Shown here in pieces: positions 52,639 to 62,761 of a stretch of DNA of 64,000 nucleotides. The translations under genes were made by a program, and so were the position numbers. The notes beneath the pieces were generated by a model. It was given only the letters and a program-made list of their open reading frames with translations. It had not been told where the DNA came from and searched no databases. Source of the stretch: Lentibacillus amyloliquefaciens. GTDB lineage: Bacteria; Bacillota; Bacilli; Bacillales; Amphibacillaceae. Each line of letters opens with the position of its first letter. Position 1 is the stretch's first letter. The stretch covers positions 682,001 to 746,000 of the forward strand of contig NZ_CP013862.1 in assembly GCF_001307805.1 (NCBI RefSeq). The letters run 5' to 3'.

Positions 52639-53397
52639 ATGGAAAAGAAGGCACCAGAGGTAATAATCAACGCTGACGACTTTTGTCTGTCACCCGGGGT
52701 AACAGCAGGAATACTTTATGCACATCAATATGGCGTTATTTCAAGCACTACTGCGATGATGAACACAGAATATGCAAAAGAAAGTCTGACAGAGGCTAAA
52801 CAATACCCTGATTTGGGATTAGGCTTGCATTTCGTTCTGGATGCAGGCCACCCTGTTTTTTCGAGTAATAGTAGTTTAACAGACAGAACAGGTCGTTTTT
52901 TAAAAGGGAAATCATTAATGGAATCTGCTGAAAAGCAAGATTTGAAAGACGAGCTGGAAGCTCAATTGGAGTTGCTTTACAAATGGTATGGAAATGTGAC
53001 GCATATCGATAGTCATCATCATATGCATTTGCATATGCCCGGTGTAACGGAAGTGGTTTTGGAAATAGCGGAGCAATGTCAAATACCCATCCGTAAATTT
53101 TCCGAAACTGAGATAAGAAAAGATGTGTCGTCTATAGATTTTTTCTGCAAGGAATTTTATGGCGAAAAGCATGTGTCGATTGAAAATTTGCTGGGTATCT
53201 TGTCGCGTTTAGAATCTGGCGTTACGGAAATTATGTGCCATCCTGCATTTATGGATTCCTGGTTGCGTGACAAAAGCAGCTATAATAATACTAGAATGAA
53301 AGAATTAGAAGTTTTAACAAACACAAGAGTTAAAGAATGGCTGAAAAATTATTCTCTAAATCTAATCCATTATGGAGGGCTGAGCCATGAATGTTGA
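52639..53397 (+). CDS. chbG: ChbG/YdjC-type carbohydrate deacetylase
   Basis: 252 residues from ATG 52639 (AAGGAG at 52624). Metal-binding VIINADDFCLSPGVT (D-D pair), HIDSHHHMHLHMPGVTEVV and MCHPAFMDSW. ChbG removes one acetyl group from chitobiose-6-phosphate so that the glycosidase can act. Its place after EIIC supports chitobiose, or a related N-acetylated disaccharide, as the operon's substrate. The longer frame from 52525 overlaps EIIC and is rejected. Confidence 0.85.
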   Translation: MEKKAPEVIINADDFCLSPGVTAGILYAHQYGVISSTTAMMNTEYAKESLTEAKQYPDLGLGLHFVLDAGHPVFSSNSSLTDRTGRFLKGKSLMESAEKQDLKDELEAQLELLYKWYGNVTHIDSHHHMHLHMPGVTEVVLEIAEQCQIPIRKFSETEIRKDVSSIDFFCKEFYGEKHVSIENLLGILSRLESGVTEIMCHPAFMDSWLRDKSSYNNTRMKELEVLTNTRVKEWLKNYSLNLIHYGGLSHEC

Positions 53398-53749
53398 GAA
53401 CTTTTCAATGACGATCATTTTACATGCTGGAAATGCCAAAAATTATCTGCACGAAGCGCTTCAACATGCCAGAAAAGCAGCATTTGATCAAGTTGAACCA
53501 AAGATGAAGCAAGCCTCTGATGAGTTATTGGCAGCGCATAAAATACAGACAAAGTTTATTCAGGAAGATACAAAGGAGGGGTTAACAAACCTGTCGGTAT
53601 TGCTGGTTCATGCTCAGGACCATTTAATGACGGTCATGTCTGAAAAGAGTCTGATTGAAGAGATGATTGAGATGTATCGGAACCAGAACGATTTACATGA
53701 GAAAGTTAATCGTTTAGTCGAGGAGTGCAGCACTGGAAAATCTTCATGA
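53387..53749 (+). CDS. PTS EIIA, lactose/cellobiose family
   Basis: 120 residues, all-helical, with the phosphorylated His in LSVLLVHAQDHLMTVM. Usual stretches MTIILHAGNAKNYLHEAL and HKIQTKFIQEDT. Start overlaps the chbG stop by 11 bp. Completes the EII complex with the EIIB and EIIC genes. Confidence 0.9.
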   Translation: MNVENFSMTIILHAGNAKNYLHEALQHARKAAFDQVEPKMKQASDELLAAHKIQTKFIQEDTKEGLTNLSVLLVHAQDHLMTVMSEKSLIEEMIEMYRNQNDLHEKVNRLVEECSTGKSS

Positions 53750-53788
53750 TCATACATCACTCGATAATATCATTTGAGGAGTGTAATT

Positions 53789-55645
53789 ATGAGAACGTTG
53801 AAATTAATAATGATGACGACCTTGATTCTTGTGTTGGCTTTAACAACTTCGCAGATAACCCCGAGTGCTAATGACACTGCAGGCAATAAAAGCAATAATG
53901 GTAATCAAAAGGTAACGCCGGGCATTGAAGTTTTATTGGATAAAAATTTGGATTGGCTTAAGGACAAACGGGTTGGTTTGATAACGAATCCGACAGGTGT
54001 GGCAAGCAATATGGAAAGCAGTATTGACTTGCTGCACAATCACCCCGAGGTGAATTTAACGGCATTGTATGGGCCGGAACACGGTATACGTGGCAATCGT
54101 GAAGCCGGAGAGTATGTCGAATCTTATATCGATGACAAAACAGGGCTGCCTGTCTATAGTTTATACGGGCCAACATGGAAGCCGACGGAAGACATGCTTA
54201 AGGATGTGGATGTCCTCTTATTTGATATTCAGGACATCGGATCGAACGTTTACACCTACATCTATACACTGGGATTTGCGATGGAAGCAGCAGCGGAACA
54301 CGATAAAGAATTGATTGTATTGGACAGGCCGAATCCAATTGGCGGCACAAAAGTTGAGGGTCCGGTGCGTTCTGAAGATGCAGTCAGTTTTATGGGAAGG
54401 TTTATGCTGCCGGTTAGACATGGCATGACAGTTGGGGAATTGGCGGCTATGTGGAACCATGAATATAGTATGGGCGTAAATTTAAAGGTAGCGCAAATGA
54501 AGGGTTGGAAGCGGACAATGCATTTTGAGGATACAGGGCTGCCCTGGGTGATGACCTCCCCTAATATACCAACGCAGAACACAGCTTATTTGTATGCTGG
54601 AACCGAATTGTTGGATGACACCACGTTGACGACCGGCCTTGGAACGACCAGACCGTTTGAATTAGTTGGTGCCCCGTGGATTGACGGCGAGGCTTTGGCT
54701 GAAGAAATGAGTAACCGTGATATTGCCGGTGTAACGTTCAGATCCGCCTATTTCACACCCCAGTTTGGAAAATACGAGGGTGAAATGGTTGGAGGGGTAC
54801 AGGTTCATATAGATAAGCCTTCTAGGATAGACCTTGTGGATTTGGGGCTGCATCTCGTTGATGCGATGCGTGATCAAAATCCAGAGGAATTTGATATGAC
54901 GTCCAGTTATGCCAATCTGATTGGAGACACAGAAGTTCCTGACATGATTATGAATGATCAGCCGGTTGAAGATATTATAGGGTCCTGGCAGGAAGATTTG
55001 GATACATGGGTTGAGAACGTGCGAAATCAATATCTTATGTATCCGCCATATCCAAGCGGTTCACCGCCTTATAAGCAGGATGGCATATTGGGTATGTTGC
55101 CGCTGGATTTGACAGCCGCTCCCGGTCAGGATGTTGATCTAAAAGTAAATGGATTTAATAAGCATGGTGAGAAAATGAATATTGATCCTGCTTCAATCGA
55201 ATGGGATGTTTCAAATGATATCGGTTATGTGGAAAATGGAACGTTCCATGCAGAAAAAGAAGGACAGGGCCGGATCACAGCATCCTATAATGATCATCAG
55301 GCCAGCAGAGAAGCAGAGGTCTCGCCAACATATGTGGAAGATATAAGACATGCTGTTCACGCCAGTTATACCCGGGTTGTCTTTGATCTGAACAAGACAA
55401 TCGAAAACTATGAGATAACTGAAAGTGACGGTGAATTAAAAGTAAAAATACCTTATGGTGAAATAAACGGAAATTTGGACGAGGATGGTGGCACAATTGA
55501 AATCGCAAACAGTCCGACATTATCATCTGTTGACTATTCAGAGGGAGACGGGATGTTTGTGGCAGATTTTAATTTAAAAAAGGAAAATGTCGAATATGAA
55601 AGTCCTGAGTTCTCATCCAGGTTGGTCGTTGATATAAAACATTAA
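53789..55645 (+). CDS. NamZ-type exo-beta-N-acetylmuramidase with extra C-terminal domains
   Basis: 618 residues from ATG 53789 with GAGGAG before it. Secretory signal (LKLIMMTTLILVLALTTSQI), then the DUF1343/GH171 core: VTPGIEVLLDKNLDWLKDKR, VGLITNPTGV, LYGPEHGIRGN, VLLFDIQDIGSNVYTYIYTL, LIVLDRPNPIGG, TVGELAAMWN and TTGLGTTRPFELVGAPWID. After the core (about residue 430) are a Big-like domain (PASIEWDVSNDIGYVENG) and an AMIN-like beta-rich tail. NamZ enzymes release MurNAc from peptidoglycan chains outside the cell. Placement in a chitobiose-type PTS operon links this operon to cell-wall sugar use. Confidence 0.85.
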   Translation: MRTLKLIMMTTLILVLALTTSQITPSANDTAGNKSNNGNQKVTPGIEVLLDKNLDWLKDKRVGLITNPTGVASNMESSIDLLHNHPEVNLTALYGPEHGIRGNREAGEYVESYIDDKTGLPVYSLYGPTWKPTEDMLKDVDVLLFDIQDIGSNVYTYIYTLGFAMEAAAEHDKELIVLDRPNPIGGTKVEGPVRSEDAVSFMGRFMLPVRHGMTVGELAAMWNHEYSMGVNLKVAQMKGWKRTMHFEDTGLPWVMTSPNIPTQNTAYLYAGTELLDDTTLTTGLGTTRPFELVGAPWIDGEALAEEMSNRDIAGVTFRSAYFTPQFGKYEGEMVGGVQVHIDKPSRIDLVDLGLHLVDAMRDQNPEEFDMTSSYANLIGDTEVPDMIMNDQPVEDIIGSWQEDLDTWVENVRNQYLMYPPYPSGSPPYKQDGILGMLPLDLTAAPGQDVDLKVNGFNKHGEKMNIDPASIEWDVSNDIGYVENGTFHAEKEGQGRITASYNDHQASREAEVSPTYVEDIRHAVHASYTRVVFDLNKTIENYEITESDGELKVKIPYGEINGNLDEDGGTIEIANSPTLSSVDYSEGDGMFVADFNLKKENVEYESPEFSSRLVVDIKH

Positions 55646-55656
55646 TGGCCAGTAAA

Positions 55657-55699
55657 AAATCCCTCACAACGAATGAAGAAAGTTGTGGGGGATTTTTCA
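55657..55699 (+). terminator. Terminator of the chitobiose/NamZ operon
   Basis: AAAAATCCCTCACAAC and GTTGTGGGGGATTTTT around GAATGAAGAAA give a strong stem with a T-run at the end. Confidence 0.85.
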
Positions 55700-55811
55700 T
55701 TGTAAATTGCTTAGCTGTTAATTCAATTTTCGAAGTTGAAAACCGAGGATAAATGTTTGCCAAACCAGCATTCAACAACATTTTTTATAGCGAACTTGTC
55801 GAGCATGTCCA

Positions 55812-56027
55812 TTAATCCTTTTCGTTTAATTTATAAGTGATTACTTCTCCAGACATCTCTGCACACATGCGCTTACATTTTTCCTTGCTTGGCATACTCT
55901 TATAAACACTGAAAATTTTCTCGGACATACCGGCATCTGTAAACTCTCCATAATAATCTTCTTTCAAGTGTTCTATCTCCTTTACGGATCCAAACCCAAC
56001 TAAGTGTCCATCAATAATTTTTTCCAT
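55812..56027 (-). CDS. Small Cys-containing protein, homologue of the gene at 7.3 kb
   Basis: 71 residues from ATG 56027 after TAGGAGGGG. The C-terminal half (SVYKSMPSKEKCKRMCAEM, SGEVITYKLN) matches the fragment at 7339. The shared pattern is PSKE-x-C-x3-C-A-E-x-S-G-E-V. The C-x3-C pair could bind metal or a cofactor, but the function is unknown. This copy is intact, with a strong ribosome-binding site. Confidence 0.65.
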   Translation of the reverse strand: MEKIIDGHLVGFGSVKEIEHLKEDYYGEFTDAGMSEKIFSVYKSMPSKEKCKRMCAEMSGEVITYKLNEKD

Positions 56028-56228
56028 GAATATCCCCTCCTACCCCTATAGTCGAAAGGAAGACGCAAAAAGGGGGAAGGAATGAAAACTTTTTAAATTT
56101 TATGTGTAATGGTGGGTGTATTTGAGTTGGAACTGTTAGAAGGAGAACTGGGCGAGTAAAGTCCATATTGAATAAATTTTATTTTTATGCTAAAATACGA
56201 ACAAATGTTTGATTATGGAGGTTAAGTA

Positions 56229-56564
56229 ATGAGTGAAGTTAATGACAGAGGAACAAAAAAGTGGACTGCTATGATGATGCCTGAACATGAGGAAATGCTA
56301 CAGCAAATGTGGCATGAACAAGAATATAAGAAGAAACCAGTTTTAGATGAGCAAAAGCAGTTTGAACTTAATGCCAAGTTGCAACTTGCCTTACAAAATG
56401 ATCTTACGGTCGAGGTAGAATATTACAATCATGGTGTACATGATACTCAAAAACTAAGAGGGAAGTTATTGGTAACTGATCCATTAACGGGTACTTTACA
56501 ATTTGACGATGAGGAAAATACGGCAGTTCTCCTTGAAGATGTTATGGAGGTTGTGATTGATTAA
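56229..56564 (+). CDS. YolD-like family protein
   Basis: 111 residues. The N-terminal NDRGTKKWTAMMMPEHEEML is the YolD-like family hallmark, followed by a Q-rich helix and a beta-rich end (TVEVEYYNHGVHDTQKLRGK, LLVTDPLTGTL). YolD-like genes in bacilli usually sit next to a UvrX/UmuC-type Y-family polymerase gene; none is here, so this is an orphan copy. GGAGG precedes the ATG. Possibly SOS- or phage-linked (family knowledge, not shown here). Confidence 0.8.
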   Translation: MSEVNDRGTKKWTAMMMPEHEEMLQQMWHEQEYKKKPVLDEQKQFELNAKLQLALQNDLTVEVEYYNHGVHDTQKLRGKLLVTDPLTGTLQFDDEENTAVLLEDVMEVVID

Positions 56565-56674
56565 TAATAGATAAAAACAAAGGATGGGTGTATTTATAGG
56601 TTCATCACTATATTCATAATTTGTAAATAAGTCAAGATTGCAGTGGATGTTTAAGTTTGAGTTTCAACGCTCAA

Positions 56675-57880
56675 CTACCATTCTCCCCTAAAGAACACGT
56701 TCTTAATCTCAGAAACATTCGTAATTTCCAGCCCTGGCACACCTCCGGTAACAATCAAATTAGCATCCAATCCTTCTGCAAGGCTACCAAATTGCCTTTC
56801 TTTTCCTAGAATCGTAGCCGAATTTTTAGTTAGTAACGCCAAGATATCATTTTCGTTATACCCATTCGCTTTTAAATGTTCCATTGTTGGATGGGCAATT
56901 GGCATGAGGCTGTCAGGGCCGTATAATGTTTGGTTATCAACATCGAGCCATGGTATATTAGGATATGGCGGAAGATAAGCATCCGTTGCAATCGAAACAG
57001 GGATGTTGTTGCTCATTAAATTATGGATGTTTTCTGGAGAATTTGGCTGCAGATGTGTACCCCCAAGCGGCGTTGCAATAATACAAATGTTTTGTTTGGC
57101 GGCCTGATCGATTTGTTTATTTCTAATGCCATGGGCATGATGCAATATATCTATACCTGCATCTAAGGCCATCTGTATTGCCGTTTCGCCTGCGACATGG
57201 ACGCCGATTTGTTTGTCTTCGTTGTGATAAATGTCAGCAATCTTTTTTAAGTCATCGAATGAATAGATGATCTCACCTGCATGTGGAACTTCACTTGCTT
57301 TAAAATTAGCCGGTGTTGCATTGATAAATATGTTCTCTCCGGGATAGTCACTTTGCCGAGCCATGTCAGTAACCAGTGCAGTGTTAGACAATTCTTTCTG
57401 GCTGACCGGTGTTGATTTAGTAACAGATGTGAAATGCACCAGTTTATCAAACCCGATAGAAATGCTGGTAGCAGCAAATGAGATGTCCATAGGGAAATCT
57501 TTAACGGCATCGCGATAATCATCAATCGAAAAATCAGAGAGTGGATGACCGCAGATTTGTTCGCCGAGCGCAGTTATACCGGAAGATAACGCCTCGAAAA
57601 GAATCGTTTTACCACCCAAAAAGTGTGTCTCGGATGTGACCGGGTACAATGTCGTCGGGGCAAACTCCAATAGATGTGTATGACAGTCAACGAGTGCTGG
57701 TGTTATGACGTAGTCGGAATAGTCGATGACATTTATACTGGGATATTTTTTTTGAAGGGAATTCCATTCATCAACCGCTTCAATTTTTCCATTTTTTATG
57801 ACGATTGCACCGTCATGTAATGTACCCCGAGAAGTCACAGTGACAAGTTTACCACCACGTATCATGCATTCCTCAGACAT
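56675..57880 (-). CDS. Amidohydrolase-family protein
   Basis: 401 residues with the amidohydrolase/imidazolonepropionase-like layout. Metal His pair in ALVDCHTHLLEF, His in IGVHVAGETAI, His in DILHHAHGIRN, Asp in VSIATDAYLPP, plus the N- and C-terminal beta-sandwich (GAIVIKNGKIEAVD, GLDANLIVTGGVPG). It may hydrolyse a cyclic amide or an N-acyl/dipeptide; substrate unknown. It lies 3 bp after the nucleoside-recognition membrane protein gene, so the two form an operon, perhaps import and ring opening of a nucleobase-like compound. Confidence 0.82.
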   Translation of the reverse strand: MSEECMIRGGKLVTVTSRGTLHDGAIVIKNGKIEAVDEWNSLQKKYPSINVIDYSDYVITPALVDCHTHLLEFAPTTLYPVTSETHFLGGKTILFEALSSGITALGEQICGHPLSDFSIDDYRDAVKDFPMDISFAATSISIGFDKLVHFTSVTKSTPVSQKELSNTALVTDMARQSDYPGENIFINATPANFKASEVPHAGEIIYSFDDLKKIADIYHNEDKQIGVHVAGETAIQMALDAGIDILHHAHGIRNKQIDQAAKQNICIIATPLGGTHLQPNSPENIHNLMSNNIPVSIATDAYLPPYPNIPWLDVDNQTLYGPDSLMPIAHPTMEHLKANGYNENDILALLTKNSATILGKERQFGSLAEGLDANLIVTGGVPGLEITNVSEIKNVFFRGEW

Positions 57881-57883
57881 AAA

Positions 57884-58978
57884 TTACACTCCCAAAAAAG
57901 GTGTTAGGAAATAACCAAGCAGACAGGCTGTGGCTATTCGAAGAATCATGCCAATAATCGATGCTTCCAGAACTTCTTTTTCATTTAAGTCAGATGTTTC
58001 CGCCCATGTCACGGGGACCTGACCGAATATAACAGACAGTGGCAGGCCCGAGTTGGCCAGAACAAATGACCCAACAATCAAGCGAGGGTCAATGGAGGAT
58101 GCCAGGTCAGTCATCTGGGCAACCGCCAGCGTCGGAGCAGCCAGAATGGAGACAATGCCAGTTTCTGGTTCAATGCTTAATAGCGTAAGCACGGTAGCCA
58201 GATTGGATTCAATCATCCCCCAGACGCCGAAGAACTCAAGGAGCCCAATAAAGAAGAATACGACCGCAACGGCTGGTATGATAATCAAAAACAATAATTC
58301 GGCACCTTCTTTTGCAGAAGAAAAAATCGTGTTCATGAATCGAGTGTTTGGTGTGAATCGTGGCAATTCATCCAGGACAACCTTTTTGGTGTCTCGGTAT
58401 AACGTGCGTGAAAGCAGAAACGGAACAACAATTAATGGTACAAATATAGACAGAATGACAAGTGGAAATGAATTGATACCAAACGCTGCCAATGCAATTA
58501 GCCCCAACACAAATGTAGCAAACGATTGGGGTGATTGAATCATTGTCGCGACAGCTATCTTTTGTTCGGATTTGGTGGTTTTTGCTTTTACAAGAATGGG
58601 ACCAGCAATTTTCCCGGCAGCATTAATATCACCAAGAATGTTATAAGCACTCGGGATGATAACTGCCGGATTGATACCAAACCATTTCATAATCGGCACG
58701 AAAATACGTATTAAACCATCAGTAAAACCGAGGCGTTCCAGTATACGCCCCATGATAACACTGACTATAATCGCAATACCCACTTCACCGGTTAGGAAGG
58801 TATCGACAACAACCGGTTTGACTTCTTTTATAATCGTGTCAAACAATTGTGACAGCGCGTCAGGCGCAAAAAATAATAGAGCTATGGATAATACAACGAT
58901 GGCCGCCCCTATAATTTCAAACAAATGTCATTTTGTACGGCTGTTCCGGTTATTGCGTTCCGAGTACTCCTTTGCCAT
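57884..58978 (-). pseudogene. Nucleoside-recognition (Gate) domain membrane protein with N-terminal nonsense codon
   Basis: 346 residues from TTG 58924, about 8 membrane segments, Gate-domain stretches (IPSAYNILGDINAAGKIAGP, FVLANSGLPLSVIFGQVPVT). Reading back in frame from the TTG, a TGA (58930-58928) interrupts a plausible natural N-terminus starting at ATG 58978: MAKEYSERNNRNSRTK, stop, HLFEIIG. TGG to TGA is the simplest explanation. No ribosome-binding site precedes the TTG, so expression may be impaired. Probably a transporter or channel; it forms an operon with the amidohydrolase. Confidence 0.7.
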
Positions 58979-59303
58979 ACCGCATTCCCCATACAGTTTT
59001 ATATACTATATGAGGAGAACTTAAATTGTGTGTTTGCCTAGTTTTGGAACAGATTTTTAATGTAAAGTGACACTTTCGTAAGCTTCAACAATCTTCCCAT
59101 CTGTGGATTAAAATGTATGAAATTCACAAAAGTGTATGCCACTTGATCTCTGAGAAGTGCTGTGTCTTTTGTAAAGGAGAAAATCATGATGTGGTGTCAT
59201 AACTTAGAAGTTTTGACACCAAAAGCCTGATTCGCATAATAGCAGTCTTAGAAAGGTTTCATAAGTAAGTGTCATAAATCATAAGCCAAAATTGGGGGTT
59301 TCG
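58979..59303 (+). other. Intergenic region, no gene seen
   Basis: AT-rich, no convincing frame. TGTCATAACTTAGAAGTTTTGACA (about 59197-59220) is an imperfect inverted repeat. An AAAGGAG at 59174 is not followed by a usable frame, so it is probably a relic. Confidence 0.4.
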
Positions 59304-59480
59304 ATGAAATATTCATATGCGAGAGTATCCATAGTCTAGAAAATATATTTTTAGGTAATATTCAGGGAAAAATCGGCTGGCATTTAATTCATTGCACTAT
59401 AAGATGATTTTTTTGTTTAGCCAGAATACACCCTTGATAAACAAATTGAAAAACTGCATGATTGGGATACAAAGTGTTCA
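59304..59480 (+). pseudogene. Serine-resolvase remnant
   Basis: ATG 59304 begins MKYSYARVSIV, very like the start of serine resolvases (MxYGYARVST with catalytic Ser). Several stops follow. The same frame then reads PEYTLDKQIEKLHDWDTKC at 59421, like the next resolvase segment (LDRQIxxL). The two pieces are split by about 90 bp of stop-rich sequence. Remains of a transposon or plasmid resolvase. The rest up to 59850 shows no gene. Confidence 0.45.
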
Positions 59481-59858
59481 ATTAGGGTTGTTCAATAAAA
59501 GACAAAGGTTTGGTTGAAAATAATTATTAGTTCTATACTTGTATTGTTTTACAACGTCTGCCTACCCACTCAATTTCTAGGAGAATATTAATTTGATTTG
59601 ATTTAACGGACATGCCATTAGGAAATGAACTACTCCCGTTAATCATATAAAATATATAACGCCAGTGTCACTCATGTGAAGGAGCATTTTTTCCTTAACG
59701 TACGTTTTCCGCGTTTTGCTAGTGTTACCCCCTATTTTACACTAAAATAAAAAAACTGATAGGTTGCGTTTAAATACCACTATTTCCCACAGTGGCCCCT
59801 CAATCTACGAATCATTTCCTGCTCGGATAAGGAACAGAAGGATAATTTTAACTGATGC

Positions 59859-59920
59859 GTAGTTTTCATTTACTACGCCAAAGGTCTATGTTATGTTTTA
59901 TGTAGTTTTAAAAAACTACA
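59859..59920 (+). promoter_or_regulatory. Twin-dyad promoter of hsdR
   Basis: GTAGTTTTCATTTACTAC (59859-59876) and TGTAGTTTTAAAAAACTACA (59901-59920) are two dyads with GTAGT...ACTAC ends. Between and overlapping them lie TTTACT (59869), a 17-bp spacer and TATGTT (59892). The same arrangement occurs at 62762. Dyads over the -35 and just after the -10 suggest dual-site repression. Confidence 0.65.
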
Positions 59921-59959
59921 GGTATTCTTGAAAATAATAGAATGAAAGGGGAGGAAAAA

Positions 59960-62758
59960 GTGTCTTATCAAAGCGAATTGCAACTAGAAGAAGAAGTGTT
60001 AGAACAATTAAACGCATCGGGCTATGAACGCATATCCATACATAATGTGCAACAGCTGAAAGCAAATTTCCGATCCATTTTAAATGAACGGCACCAGAAT
60101 AAGTTAGATGGGAAACCCCTCACCGATTGGGAATTCAATCGTATCCTCACGGATATAGAAGGAAAAAACGTCTTTGACAGCGCCATGATGCTTCGGGATA
60201 AATACGTGTTAGAACGAGACGACGAAACAACGGTCTATCTAGAGTTCTTTAATACGCAAAAATGGTGTCAAAACACATTTCAAGTGACGAATCAGGTCAG
60301 TGTGCATGATACCTATAAAAGCCGTTATGACGTTACCATTTTGATGAACGGCCTACCTCTCATCCAAATGGAGTTAAAACGCAGTGGCGTGGCCATATCG
60401 GAAGCATTTAATCAGATCGAGCGCTATCGAAAGCAAAACTATACGGGCTTATTCCGTTTTATTCAGCTCTTTGTTGTTAGTAATAAAATGGAGACCCGTT
60501 ATTATGCTAACAGTGACCAGACGATTTACAAAGGAAACATGTTTTATTGGAGTGACGAAAAAAACGAACGCATCAATGTTTTGAAGGATTTCACGGAAGA
60601 CTTTCTAAACCCTTGCCATGCAGCTAAAATGATTAGTCGTTATATGGTTCTCAATGAAACCGACCGCCAGCTGATTGTGTTGCGTCCGTATCAGGTTTAT
60701 GCGGTGGAATCCTTGTTACAGCGAGCACTAGAAACCAATAATAATGGCTATATCTGGCATACCACCGGAAGTGGAAAAACGTTGACGTCCTTCAAGGCAA
60801 GCCAAATATTAGCTCAGGAAGAAGGCATCCAAAAAGTGATCTTTCTGGTGGACCGGAAAGACCTCGACCATCAAACTTTGGCGGAGTTTAATAAATTTGA
60901 ACAAGATGCCGTGGATTTTACGAACAATACCAAGAAATTGCTGAAACAACTGGGAGATCCGATGCGGCCTTTGCTTGTGACGACGATTCAAAAAATGGAT
61001 AACGCCATTAAATCGGGGCATCCCGTTATGGATCGGTATCAGAAGGATAAGGTCATTTTCATTATTGACGAATGCCACCGGTCGCAATTCGGGGATATGC
61101 ATCGGTCCGTCCGAGAGCATTTCCAAAACGCGCAGTACTTTGGATTTACAGGAACGCCGCGGTTTGAAGAAAATGCCAGCCAGGACGGACGCGCGACAGC
61201 CGATATTTTTGATAAATGCCTGCATTACTATCTTATTAAAGACGCCATACGGGACGGCAATGTCCTTGGCTTTTCTGTCGAATATGTGAATACGTTTGAC
61301 CAGATGGCACGGGATGTTCCAGATGAATATGTGGAACGTATCAATACGGATGAAATCTGGATGGCAGATGAACGGATCCAAAATGTAACCGATCATATCT
61401 TGGCAAATCATCATAAAAAAACGCGCGAGAGAATGTATACGTCCATTTTGACGGTTCAAAGCATTCCAATGGCTTGGAAATATTATCAAGCTTTTCAAGA
61501 AGCCAAGGAATCAGGGGAGCACGATTTAAACATTGCGACGATCTGTACTTACGCCGCCAATGAAGATCAAGAGGAACAGGATGATCCCGTGTATTCCCGA
61601 GAATTGTTGGATCAAGCGATCGATGATTACAATCACATGTTCCAAACCAACTTTTCCTCGGATACCTTTAGCAGTTATTTTGCGGATGTTTCTAAACGCA
61701 TGAAACAAGCCATGCCGGGAAATAAAATTGATATTTTAATTGTCGTCGATATGTTTTTAACCGGCTTTGACAGCAAAAAGCTTAATACCTTGTATGTCGA
61801 TAAAAACTTAAAACATCACGGGTTGATTCAGGCGTTTTCTCGTACCAATCGCGTGGAAAAAGCAACAAAGCCTTACGGCAACATTGTTTGTTACCGAGAT
61901 TTAAAATCCAGAACTGATGAAGCCATTGAGATCTTTTCGCAAACGGATAGTACTGATACTGTGCTGAGTTCCTCCTATGAAGAGTATTTAAGCCATTTTC
62001 AGGATATTCTTCAGCGCGTTTTTCGAATCGCTCCTACCCCGATGGATGTTGATCAGTTAGAGAAAGAGGAAGATCAGCGTGAATTTGTATTAGCTTACCG
62101 GGATTTAGCCAATACCATGGTGAAACTGAAAACCTTCGATGAATTCACCTTTGATGAAGCTACCTTAGGAATTGGAGAACAATCCTTTGAAGACTATAAA
62201 AGCAAATATCTCACCCTTTACGATAGCGTGATTCAACGCGGAAAAGGCGGCGAAGATGGGGAATCCGTGCTGGATGATATCGATTTTCACATCGAAGTGC
62301 TGCGCAACGATGTCATTAACGTGCAATACATCATGGATCTCCTTCGAGACCTTAACCTGCAAGATTCAGAAGAACGAGACAAAGGGCGCAATCAGATCCA
62401 TCAGTTACTGGATAAAGCCGATGACGACCAGCTGCGTCTTAAAGCCGATTTAATCCGAGAATTCCTCGATAAAGTCGTTCCGGATTTGGAAACAGATCAA
62501 GATGTAGACGAAGCGTTCTATGATTTTGAAGACCAGCAAAAAGAAGCTGAAATCGATCAATTTGCGGAAGCCCAGGATTATCCGGCAGATATACTCCGTC
62601 AACTTATTCATGAATATGAATTTAGTGGTCATATTAACCGCAATGTGATTGATCAAGGCCTAACCGGCAGTCTGCTTGTGTGTAATAAGAAAGTGACCCA
62701 GATTAAACAATTTATCCAAACGACTGTCGAAAAGTATAGCGTACCGGAATTCATTTAA
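59960..62758 (+). CDS. hsdR: Type I restriction endonuclease subunit R
   Basis: About 932 residues from GTG 59960, preceded by GGGGAGG; the ATG at 59942 contains that site. N-terminal nuclease domain with the E-x-K element of QMELKRSGV, helicase Walker [21 protein letters not shown]-like [20 protein letters not shown], and motif VI-like [11 protein letters not shown]. This is the motor and nuclease of a type I restriction system; it translocates DNA and cuts away from the recognition site. Length and motif set fit EcoR124-like HsdR. It has its own promoter. Full length. Confidence 0.92.
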   Translation: MSYQSELQLEEEVLEQLNASGYERISIHNVQQLKANFRSILNERHQNKLDGKPLTDWEFNRILTDIEGKNVFDSAMMLRDKYVLERDDETTVYLEFFNTQKWCQNTFQVTNQVSVHDTYKSRYDVTILMNGLPLIQMELKRSGVAISEAFNQIERYRKQNYTGLFRFIQLFVVSNKMETRYYANSDQTIYKGNMFYWSDEKNERINVLKDFTEDFLNPCHAAKMISRYMVLNETDRQLIVLRPYQVYAVESLLQRALETNNNGYIWHTTGSGKTLTSFKASQILAQEEGIQKVIFLVDRKDLDHQTLAEFNKFEQDAVDFTNNTKKLLKQLGDPMRPLLVTTIQKMDNAIKSGHPVMDRYQKDKVIFIIDECHRSQFGDMHRSVREHFQNAQYFGFTGTPRFEENASQDGRATADIFDKCLHYYLIKDAIRDGNVLGFSVEYVNTFDQMARDVPDEYVERINTDEIWMADERIQNVTDHILANHHKKTRERMYTSILTVQSIPMAWKYYQAFQEAKESGEHDLNIATICTYAANEDQEEQDDPVYSRELLDQAIDDYNHMFQTNFSSDTFSSYFADVSKRMKQAMPGNKIDILIVVDMFLTGFDSKKLNTLYVDKNLKHHGLIQAFSRTNRVEKATKPYGNIVCYRDLKSRTDEAIEIFSQTDSTDTVLSSSYEEYLSHFQDILQRVFRIAPTPMDVDQLEKEEDQREFVLAYRDLANTMVKLKTFDEFTFDEATLGIGEQSFEDYKSKYLTLYDSVIQRGKGGEDGESVLDDIDFHIEVLRNDVINVQYIMDLLRDLNLQDSEERDKGRNQIHQLLDKADDDQLRLKADLIREFLDKVVPDLETDQDVDEAFYDFEDQQKEAEIDQFAEAQDYPADILRQLIHEYEFSGHINRNVIDQGLTGSLLVCNKKVTQIKQFIQTTVEKYSVPEFI

Positions 62759-62761
62759 TTA

